Positions 37,301-45,856 of a stretch of DNA of 64,000 nt are shown here, in pieces. The translations under genes and the position numbers were made by a program. This DNA is from Lates calcarifer (taxonomy: Eukaryota > Chordata > Actinopteri > Centropomidae). Numbering within the stretch: the stretch's first letter is position 1; each line of letters opens with the position of its first letter. The DNA is taken from assembly GCF_001640805.2 (NCBI RefSeq), contig NC_066844.1, positions 16,793,543 to 16,857,542 on the forward strand, in the 5' to 3' direction. Under the pieces are notes generated by a model that was not told the origin of the DNA, searched no databases, and saw nothing but the letters and a program-made list of their open reading frames with translations.

Positions 37301-40300
37301 GAAATTGGCAGAGTGAGTGTGATGGAGTGCCACCATGAAATGAGGAAGTGCTGTGTCTTTGTTTTCATTGAAACATGGTTACACAGCAACATTCTGGACA
37401 CAGCCGCCGAGCTGGATGGGCTAACTTGCTACTGAAGTACCAGGGAATCATCGTAGTCTGGTGGGACTTGTGGACTGTGTGTTTATATCCACAATGAAAA
37501 AAAAAATCACCTCTAAATGGAAGAAAATAGTCTATAGACAGTACATAGATGCTTGTGGGCAGTTAGTACTGGCACCACTTAAATCACAAAGGATATTGAT
37601 GTGTCCATCATGACTCCCCGAGTAGATGTATGATCGGCCTTCATTTTTGTGAACTGTCAGACACTGGATGGATTTGCTGTGACCCTGCAGGGATGCACAA
37701 GTACATGTTGTTAATATACACGTAGGAGGGCGCATAAGACTAGTTTTGTACAATATTAATCCCCATACCATGAAGGACATTTCACTTTGGCACCGAGAGA
37801 TTCATCAGCATATTAACCTGGGATCATTATGATAACATGATACAGAGTGACTGGCATTTTCTCTCCTACTGCTTTCTGGGATATATAATATACTTCAGTG
37901 GATAAGACCGAGTTTGGTGGCTGAGTCAGCCACCAAAGTCACTCGACACTGACATTTTGAGGGACTGGAGCTTAAAGAATACCGGTGTAATTTTACACCA
38001 CATATCCCCTTTGCCATTTCTGCCAGTCAGCGGCTCCTGGGCTGTGCTCTAGTGAAAGATAGTTTTATCTTTATCTTTAACTTTTTTCAGATTTCCATAG
38101 AAAACAGTTTTACAGCAAAAGGTAGCACTCCTGACAACAAAACTTTTTTTTTTTCATTAACATCCATTGTTAATTTCTGAATGTGTGTGCCCAAATACGC
38201 AGTTATATAATAATAAGAATGTTTGTAAATGAATACATAAAGGAATGGATGCAGACCGAGAATTGTACATGTGTGCTACAATTTAAGTAAAAGTGCAGTG
38301 AGATTTGAAAATGTTATATTTTCTTCTAACTGCAGGACAATCATTAAATGTGTTTTCACAGATATGGCCATACAAGCTACCTACTACACATTTACAACTA
38401 ACATGTTTTCAGTTCCTCAGTGTTGTGGCAAGCAAGAATTTAAAAAACAAAACAGCTTGTTTTCCCATTCATGTCAACTTTAACACAAGGCTTGGATCTG
38501 CATCAGGGAACCCTACTGATAATATCCAAAAATAACATCCTTAAAAATTTGATTCTGACCTTGACGGTGCGTATGGGCCGGTCAGGGTTGTTCTTGTCCA
38601 GGTAGTTGATGTATCCTGACAAGGAGATGCTGAGGAGGTGGTCTTTCTGCCACAGGCAGCCCAGCTGCTGGTCGAGCACATCAGTGCCCATGTTGAACGT
38701 GGTGACAGCCGTACCTGCACCAACATCCCAGAGCTTCACGGTCTTGTCCCCTGAGGCAGAAATCAGTTGGGAGCTGTCAGGACTCCAGCTGACCTGAAGG
38801 ATAGAAAGCAGTGGAGATTGGAAGGTAATCAAAATGCATGTGACCAAAGTTGTCTGTAAAGACTGTTGTAGTGCCCTATAAATGTTCACTCAACAACAGG
38901 AAATCCAGTGCTATGTGGAAAACAAATCAGTGGGAAAAAAAAATCAAATCAGTAACTTGAGGACAGAAGGAGGCTGCTTTCAGACAACTTAATCTCTAAT
39001 TTGAATAGGAAAATGAGTGTTTTCTGTGTCTACAGACTTTAGGCAGACTGCATGCCAATTCTCTTTTAGTTAGCTCTCCTGAAAAACAAAACCCACGCAG
39101 TTAACCAAGTTACTGGGCCAAAGAATTTCAAAGAGGTAAAACACTGCAGTGATGATTTGTTGAAGTGCGAAGAAGACAGACTGACAAAAGCATTTGCTGA
39201 AGATAGCGTTTCGATGTTATATATAAAAACACCACTTACTGCGTAGATTCCTCCTTTGTGGGCCTTCTCTCCACCCAGAGAGCAAACACGCTCACCATTT
39301 GTTCCATCATAGATGAAAATCTGTGGAAATGATACTCGTTAGGAAGGCAAGGAATGTTATTTTGCACACAAATGCAGAGTTTGTGAATTATTTTACTACA
39401 TAAATACTACTACATCATACGTGTATTTTTTCAGTTCAGTATCACAGTGAGCGTAACTTCATTAAGGCGATCTTAATTTAAACTTTTCAGAGGTTCACAT
39501 GCCCTCACATGATAATCTAATACTCACCTGGCCGTCAGCACCAGCTGTGACAAACCGACTTCCATCCGGAGAGAAACGGACACAGTTGACAAACTGGCTG
39601 TGGTCCTGGAGACGGGGGAAGAAAAATTGTGAGAAATTATTCATGAAGAAAGACTGTGCACATTAATATACATTAGTATTCTATGTGGCACAGTCCCCTA
39701 GACTTTCAGTCTGTTATCACAAGACATGACATATAAGTCAAACTTTCAGATGGCAATGGAATTAGTCATTCTTAGTCATCCTCATGACAAATAAAAAGCC
39801 GCAGTTCTTCCTCAATTTAGACCATCAGGGCTGATTCAAAGCTTAGGCTTATTCACACAAAAACTCTGCAGCGCACATTGTAAGAGCAGCAACAAAAATT
39901 CCAGAGCTGCACAAAAACAAAATCCTTTGGCTAACTGTTAAGAGTTAAGAAGGTTGTAGTTAGACCAGTTTATTGCCATGCCCAAAAAAAAAAAAAAAAA
40001 AAAACATTGTTGCTGATTTTTAAAAAATAAAATACTTCCCTCTCACATATTATACAATCAAGTATCACAAGCTAGGTCAGTATTACACTGAAAAAAAGGT
40101 AACTGCAGACTGAATTCTAAAAACGGACCACAAGAATCTTGAAGTAGAGCACAAAATTTAAAAGGCTTGGTTTGCAAAAATGTATAAACATGTTTCTGGA
40201 GAGAGGGCCTGGTTTCAGGAAGGCAGCTCACACATTCTCCAAGAATTTATGGGGGAAGTGGGTTATGTAATTTGGAAACAGGCAAACAAGGCAACACTGT

Positions 40301-43300
40301 CAAAAACCACCAGGGTGTGACAGACTTGAGATGACCAACGGGCATTACAAAGAAGACAGCTGGTTCAGTCACGGGAAAAATCCATTATCTGCTGCTATAT
40401 CTGCATTTGCTGGAGGCCAATATTTTTAATTAGTGATTGAGGATGACGTTTAGACTTTTGTTTAGACTTAGACGCTCCTTTATTTCTAAGACAGGTCCAG
40501 CAAAATCAACTTGGTTACATCTACTTTATTTAAACACAAATAAAAATGAAAAAAAAAAAGCAAATGCTAATCTCTGCAACTCACACGCAATGTGAACTTG
40601 AATTTGAAGGGAGGCCCCTCGAAGAAGGAACCGCAGGTGTCATCGCTGGCAGTGGCAAGGCGGTAAGGGCGTTTCTGCCTTATGTCTACACTGTTGATTA
40701 ATTTGGAGTGGCCAGAAACTTCCCCCACTGAGGATCCAGAGTCCCACAGGAACACTGCCCCAAACCTACAGGAAGGAGATGAACACACATTCAGTTGTGC
40801 CACGTTTGTGTGAGGTCTGAGAGAGGAATAAAAATAGCAGATAAAAGCAGAACTTTGGTAGAATACTGTGTCATACCTCCAAGTCACACTAAAATAATGA
40901 TGCTGTGGATTTTTTTTCTTTGTAATTCTATTTCAGTATGTGTTCAGAAAAGCAAGTGACATGCAAAGCCTTAGATGTCTTAGCTGCTCAACAATTATGT
41001 ACAGTAGATAGCATTCACATTCTGCACAGCACTTTGTTGATATTTCATACAGATTAATTGCACCCAAAAAAAATCCAACTTGGCATGTTAAAAATATCTA
41101 AAGCAAACAGTGGACCTTTGCCCAGTACACATTAATCAGTGTGACTGCCTGTGTTAGGAGGAGCTTCTCATGAGACTGAGTCATTATGGTCAGAGTTTAA
41201 AGAGACTAACTGCTTTCCTCTCTTAAAGATGAGCATTTTTTTTTATTATTAGAAAATTCACAATGGATGTTAATGCAAAAAAAGGAGTGCTACCTTTTGC
41301 CGTAAAGCTCTTCGTTTTTTTGTTGTTTGTATTTTTGGACATGAGCTGTTTTCTATTATATATGTGTATATATGTATATTTTTTCATGGTACAAAAACCC
41401 CAGACACTCACTTCTCTCGTCCGTCCCCAACAACAGCAATCCTCTTGCTGTCCTCTGTCCATGCGATGTCCTTGATCTTGCCTGAAATAGGAGTGTACTC
41501 ATACTTGAGCAGGTGCTCCTTCTGGGTGGTGTCCCAGATACGGATCTTTCCGGATGCATCTAAAGGATATGAATACAATTGTTTCGTTACAGTATCAACA
41601 TTTCTGTGGTAACTGTGAGTTAATGCGAGTTTCTGTGGGTTTGTGGATGCAGGGTCATATCTGAGTTGTTTACCTCCAGATGCAATGTAGAATCCACTGG
41701 GGGCATACTTGGCAACAGTAACTTGATGGGCATGTTCAGTGTAAATGTCTGCGATAGCGGGGTTCTGTAAAACACAGAAAGTGCGAGAAATAAGAAGGTC
41801 TGCATCTGACAAGTGTTAAACATATGCTTCCCTTCTTACTCAGTACAAAGAGAAGGAAGATTTCTGTTATTTTGTTTTTAACATGGGTCTTATGTTCAGA
41901 GTTTTGGCCACTGTTCCTGTTGGTTATGATAAGATTTTACTCATTAAACAATTAAGGAGAGATAAAGGGACACAAACATCTATGCTAAAAACAACTTTGT
42001 ACTGTGCTCAATACACCCTGACCCCACCCTTACAGGTGTGGTTACAGGTGCAGAGACTGTGTTCCATTTGGCCATGTTCCATTGTGTTAAAAACCATTTA
42101 CTGTAATTAATGAGTAATATGTCATTGTGACTAATATGAATAATGGCCAAAACGAGATCCAGATTTGTAAAAACATTTGTTGAATATGGCTTTAAAAATA
42201 TATAATTACTTCAATGTTCCTGATGATGACACACTTTCCATTGGTATACAGGAAGTTGTTGCCTTTGGGATCACCACCAATCACTTTTGAAACTCCCCTC
42301 TCCATCTGTGGGAGACTGGCGAACACATGTTCTGAAAGAGTAGAAATAACAAGAAAGATGACAGATAATGTGAAACATTAAGTTTAAAACAAATCAAAGG
42401 AGCATACACAGAGAAAAAATTAAGTATTAACCTCACCAATAATTGTTTGCAGACAGAAATTATCAACATGAGATGATAGAGCCTGAAAACCTGTAACTTG
42501 CTCTGTCTAGATTGACATCTCATACCATTACAGTTACAGATTCAGCATATGCGTATGCAGAGTCAATCAGTATCACTTAGGCCACCATTAGTCACTCTGA
42601 GGACTTGTTGTGCTGAAAATGGTCTCTGATTCGTCACTGACCTTTCCAGACACATTGATTACTGCCAGGTCTGTACTCATTGCTCAAAACAGTGTTCAGA
42701 CCAATTTAGTACAGAGCTGTCATGGCAGTGTGCATGAAAAGTTAACTTTCCTACTATAGAAATGACGTTCACGTCACAAACACCTGAATATCAATAAGAT
42801 AAAGTAAGTGTCTTTTAAGCTTATACATGATGTCATGGTATCATGTTAAGCACAAGAAGAAAAAAAAGGAAATAGGAAGGAAATAGATGTAATGTTTTTT
42901 TTCTGCTCTGCACTTCCTAAAACTGTGCAACATCACTGTGCTAAAATATTGTGGCAATATGTTTCCAAGATTACTACTGATCGTTTAATGGTTTATTTCA
43001 TTGTTTGGGTTCTTAAAGTATTAGTGGGAATGAAAAACAAGCACTTCAATCTCATTGTTATTGTAATTTCATAAATTCACCAACAAAACGCCTCTATTTT
43101 CCGTCTACAATAAAAAAAACAAAAAAACAAGACCACTGAATCTTAAAGCTCACAAGACAGCTGTAACGACGTTGTTGCATTTACTGGGCTTCCGCATTGA
43201 CTAAAAAAAAAAACTCTGTTTTCTTGTTGAGAACATCAGTTCTTATCTCCAGCTGTTCGACATCAAACCTAAAACCAAAACCCTTGTTCAGCAGCCACAG

Positions 43301-43731
43301 ACTGTATCTGTGAGCTACTTCCCCAGCAGCGGTTCCTGACTGTCTGGACATGTCATAACAAAGCGATGTGACCACAACTATTTCCTCTGACTGACGTTAG
43401 CTCAACCAGCTAACGCTAATTTAAATGAACACCGTTGTGTTCAGGGCTGCATATGGAGTAGGAAAATCTTCACTACAATCCGTGCTTATTAGACACAGGT
43501 CTGTAGTAAATCCTGGTATAATCACTGCCATTGCAGGATCCTGTATTTCATCTGCGAGATGAAGTGTCAAAAATCGTGCAGCTATGTATGGGCGAGGCTA
43601 GCTAGCAGCGAGCTACCTGTCTGACTAGCTCGATGTGCTGAACAGTGTCGACCAGAATGAGAGTTTCGTTGCATTTCCTCTCAGCCAGTTGCAAGTAAAA
43701 ATAAAGCAGACTTACTCAGTTCATGCGGCAT
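34220..43731 (-). CDS. wdr1: WD repeat-containing protein 1 (actin-interacting protein 1), complete
   Basis: Cytosolic partner of cofilin that speeds actin filament disassembly. Fifteen coding exons on the minus strand sum to 1,821 bp, i.e. 606 residues plus stop, exactly the human length; every junction keeps phase. The family folds into two seven-bladed WD40 propellers. Highly conserved stretches include [14 protein letters not shown] (47-60), [17 protein letters not shown] (about 82-98), GPPFKFKF (about 177-184), [31 protein letters not shown] (across exons 9/10), [27 protein letters not shown] and the C-terminus ending QWTITY. Introns are GT-AG except intron 9 (37596-36598), which is AT-AC. 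Introns longer than 300 bp (34327-35053, 35975-36440, 36598-37596, 37685-38559, 38794-39239, 39606-40584, 40766-41411, 41765-42209, 42332-43715) hold only simple repeats such as the A-run at 39984-40004. Divergent from idh3b. Confidence 0.98.
34500..34560 (+). repeat. Possible LINE/SINE 3'-tail fragment
   Basis: AATACTTTATTGATCCTTGA followed by CAGGAAATTACTT resembles the ACTTTATTGATCCC...GGGAAATT tail found at the 3' ends of many fish retroposons. Short and isolated in a wdr1 intron. Confidence 0.4.
35054..35198 (-). CDS. wdr1: wdr1 coding exon 14
   Basis: 145 bp, acceptor TTTCCTCAG, donor [26 protein letters not shown] and [12 protein letters not shown]. Confidence 0.97.
35298..35471 (-). 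CDS. wdr1: wdr1 coding exon 13
   Basis: 174 bp, phase 0 both ends, acceptor TCTCCTCAG, donor [25 protein letters not shown] and VYSVADGHS. Confidence 0.97.
35662..35772 (-). CDS. wdr1: wdr1 coding exon 12
   Basis: 111 bp, phase 0 both ends, acceptor TTTTCCTAG, donor [21 protein letters not shown] and [13 protein letters not shown]. Confidence 0.96.
35887..35974 (-). CDS. wdr1: wdr1 coding exon 11
   Basis: 88 bp, acceptor GGTTTTCAG, donor [19 protein letters not shown] and LAVCIGQ. Confidence 0.95.
36441..36597 (-). CDS. wdr1: wdr1 coding exon 10, begins after an AT-AC acceptor
   Basis: 157 bp beginning AT TAC TGG GAT after intron end TTCAC; donor [28 protein letters not shown] and [10 protein letters not shown]. 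Confidence 0.95.
36598..37596 (-). other. wdr1: Minor-class (U12) AT-AC intron of wdr1
   Basis: The 999-bp intron starts ATATCCTTT, the exact U12 AT-AC donor consensus, and ends TTCAC. CTCCTTTAC at 36617-36609 matches the U12 branch consensus TTCCTTAAC at 7 of 9 positions, with the branch A 13 nt from exon 10, within the normal spacing. Only this join restores HINYWD as in human WDR1; no GT-AG join does. Confidence 0.93.
37597..37684 (-). CDS. wdr1: wdr1 coding exon 9, ends at an AT-AC donor
   Basis: 88 bp, acceptor [23 protein letters not shown] and [11 protein letters not shown]. The exon ends ATC A and the intron begins ATATCCTTT, the U12-type consensus donor. Confidence 0.95.
38560..38793 (-). 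CDS. wdr1: wdr1 coding exon 8
   Basis: 234 bp, phase 0 both ends, acceptor ATCCTTCAG, donor [47 protein letters not shown]. Confidence 0.97.
39240..39320 (-). CDS. wdr1: wdr1 coding exon 7
   Basis: 81 bp, phase 0 both ends, acceptor TTTCCACAG, donor [23 protein letters not shown] and AHKGGIYA. Confidence 0.96.
39528..39605 (-). CDS. wdr1: wdr1 coding exon 6
   Basis: 78 bp, phase 0 both ends, acceptor CGTCTCCAG, donor [21 protein letters not shown] and AGADGQ. Confidence 0.96.
39984..40004. repeat. A-run (21 nt) in wdr1 intron 5
   Basis: Uninterrupted A tract between wdr1 exons 6 and 5; no associated element recognised. Confidence 0.75.
40585..40765 (-). CDS. wdr1: wdr1 coding exon 5
   Basis: 181 bp, acceptor TTCCTGTAG, donor [37 protein letters not shown] and [11 protein letters not shown]. 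Ends TLR where human has TIG. Confidence 0.96.
41412..41559 (-). CDS. wdr1: wdr1 coding exon 4
   Basis: 148 bp, acceptor ATCCTTTAG, donor [23 protein letters not shown] and [17 protein letters not shown]. Confidence 0.97.
41674..41764 (-). CDS. wdr1: wdr1 coding exon 3
   Basis: 91 bp, acceptor TTTTACAG, donor [20 protein letters not shown] and [13 protein letters not shown]. Confidence 0.97.
42210..42331 (-). CDS. wdr1: wdr1 coding exon 2
   Basis: 122 bp, acceptor CTCTTTCAG, donor GTAATT. Encodes [14 protein letters not shown], then [15 protein letters not shown], then RNIE (residues 6-46). Confidence 0.96.
43716..43731 (-). CDS. wdr1: wdr1 coding exon 1 (16 coding bases)
   Basis: ATG CCG CAT GAA CTG A followed by donor GTAAGT; MPHEL matches human MPYEI. 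The codon is completed by exon 2 (A|AA, Lys). Confidence 0.92.
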
Positions 43732-43844
43732 TTTCCCTGCTGGTCTCTTGCTTAACGTTACTCTTCCAAATGAATGAAACAGTGGAGACAGTGAAGCTCC
43801 CCCGGCTGTGCACTCCCCGATCACACAAACACGGAAGCGAATGC

Positions 43845-43880
43845 AGCCCTCGCTCAGCCTGGCTTTGCCCATATATAGTA
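43845..43880 (-). promoter_or_regulatory. wdr1 core promoter: TATA-like and CArG-like element
   Basis: Minus strand reads TTTACTATATATGGGCAAAG about 140 bp upstream of the start codon. TATATAT could be a TATA box placing the transcript start near 43845. The overlapping CTATATATGG (43878-43869) differs from CC(A/T)6GG at one base, so it may instead or also be an SRF site, fitting for an actin-regulator gene. Inference from sequence only. Confidence 0.45.
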
Positions 43881-44758
43881 AACTCACATACTACGCTGCG
43901 GCTGTCAGCCACTAGCCATGCACTGCTGCTTATGGGATGATTTCTCCCTCATATTTGTATTTCAGGCTCCACCAATCAAATTGCCCTCGTTAACCCAAAT
44001 GTGGGTTTCTCATGCGCTATCATCACATTCACAGAGTCAACAAACAAACACAAAAACAAACAAACAAACAAAAAAACAGAGAAAGTCAACTCTTCAAATC
44101 ATTTTGATAAAATAACAGTACTGTTATTACCATATCCAGGTAAGCAGAATAAAAAGGAAATTATGAAAAGCAATATTAATATAGATATTTTTAATTCAAA
44201 TTTTACATCAGACTCACAAGATGGTCCATAGCAAATAAAAGGAAAAACAGACTGAGATAGATATAACTATAATATAAAAATAATATAATAAAAGTTTTTA
44301 TAGTCAGTCATATTTTGTTTGTATTTCTGTTCACAATTACACAAATCAACCGCAGACATGTCTGGAAACCATCCTTATTTTGAACAAGGAAATAGAGTTT
44401 CAACAATAAAAAGAGACAAAAACCTTGTTGTTGCATCTGCATGCTGATATTTCACCTACTAAATGTGTTTTTGTCTGGTCTCAACATGAGGCCAATTTGT
44501 CACTGTCAGGTCTCAAATTTGAACTTTTGGCACACCCCTGTGTGACACCCCTGGGACAGCCTGAGAAGCCCTCCTCGGGGCAAAATTGTCAAATTGTGAG
44601 ATGCGCTACTTTGGCCCCCAGTGAAAATTATGCTAGCATGAATAATCAAATTAAATGCCCAACAAGGTAAAGGAGGACTATTTAATAAGTGTCAGAGGGT
44701 AGCCCACTGATCTACAGTGTCATGACTGTGATTTTAAAGTCCGATGTCATCCTGCGTG

Positions 44759-44772
44759 TCAGTAGAGGGCAT
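44759..44772 (+). promoter_or_regulatory. CTCF-like motif
   Basis: TCAGTAGAGGGCAT matches CCASYAGRKGGCRS at 12 of 14 positions. Confidence 0.35.
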
Positions 44773-45539
44773 CACCTGCCTAGAATAGGATTGGGAATCC
44801 CCTGACCTATTTAGGATGGGCCCATTTCAGAGGGTGGCTGTGGCAACCACAAATATACTGTTACAACAATACAGAATTTTAAAGATAATATAATAGACAG
44901 TAGGCAGTATAGAAGAAGATCTGTGAGTGAGCGTGAAAATGTATATCCTCAGCAGTTCACATAAAGATGGACACAGGGGAACCACTAGACATGTTTGGGC
45001 CCCCCTGAGCTCAACTCAACAACAGCTCTGACACAATAAATAGCCATAGTCCTTTGCTTGTTCCAAGGGGCCTGTCTAGCTGTGGGCCTCCTGAATCATT
45101 CAAACTGATGTGAGCAGTAAAGCTTCACCAGGACTTATCTATTAGAGCACCACTGTACGGCAAAACACTGTAAGGTTTACTATTTTATACACCTCTGTCT
45201 GAATTCTCCCCATACTTCACTATTTTCTTCCAATGCCACCCTATCTTCAGTATCAGTATGCTATCCTCCCAACCCCCCACCCCCTTCCAGCTGTAAAGTG
45301 GCTGTCACAATGAATGAGTGGAGGTCAGAAGATGAGGTGGTGTCTTTTAAGCTCATCTTCCTCAGACAACATCCAACTGCCTGTGGAAGATAACTATCAT
45401 CTTTTTGCACCACATGGCTTCAAATCTTGTCCTCTGTTTGGATTAATTTATGTGAGGAAAAGGTGCCCTCTCTGTGGTTTCATTCCCTCATCATCCCATC
45501 TCAGGTTTTCTAGGTTTCAGTCTGAGATAATAGACCACA

Positions 45540-45655
45540 TGGTTCAGACTGGCTATGTGATATGACTGTGTCATGTAAGTTGAGGACCCGTGTTCAAGCC
45601 CTCATGTTGGCTACCTACCATCTGGTCTGCCCAAGTGCCCTGGAGTATGATAGTT
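45540..45655 (+). repeat. Possible tRNA-derived SINE fragment
   Basis: CCGTGTTCAAGCCC resembles a pol III B box, followed by CTGCCCAAGTGCCCTGGAGT, similar to the TGCCGAAGTGTCCTTGAGCA phrase of common fish SINEs. Diverged; no clear A box or tail. Confidence 0.35.
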
Positions 45656-45664
45656 CTCAGTCGT

Positions 45665-45692
45665 GGAGGAGGAGGAGGAGGAGGAGGAGGAG
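45665..45692 (+). repeat. GGA trinucleotide repeat
   Basis: About nine GGA units, a pure polypurine tract 120-150 bp upstream of the idh3b start codon. Confidence 0.85.
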
Positions 45693-45723
45693 ATGGCTCT
45701 GTTACCGACCATATATGCTCTGA

Positions 45724-45739
45724 CCACCAGGAGGCGCTG
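45724..45739 (+). promoter_or_regulatory. CTCF-like motif in idh3b promoter
   Basis: CCACCAGGAGGCGCTG differs from the vertebrate core CCACCAGGGGGCGCTG at one base (13 of 14 on the IUPAC form). Lies about 80 bp upstream of the idh3b ATG. Confidence 0.5.
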
Positions 45740-45814
45740 TTGTCATTTAGAAGTTAGCGCTACACCACTGCTGCACCACAGAAGAAGTGACTCAGTTGCT
45801 GCATGTCTGTAACG

Positions 45815-45856
45815 ATGGCGGCCGCCTTGAGGGGAAGCTTGGTAACATTGGTCAAG
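45815..45856 (+). CDS. idh3b: idh3b exon 1
   Basis: [14 protein letters not shown], donor GTGAGT. Start of a mitochondrial targeting sequence; ATG lies in AACGATGGCGGC, close to the TISU/YY1 element. Confidence 0.9.

Larger units (their letters stand above)
43900..45780. other. Divergent intergenic region between wdr1 and idh3b
   Basis: About 1.9 kb between head-to-head genes. Contains an inverted CCAAT at 43972-43976, an AAAC simple repeat near 44040-44085, CTCF-like motifs at 44759-44772 and 45724-45739, a possible tRNA-derived SINE fragment around 45540-45655 and a GGA repeat at 45665-45692. No gene seen. Confidence 0.75.
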
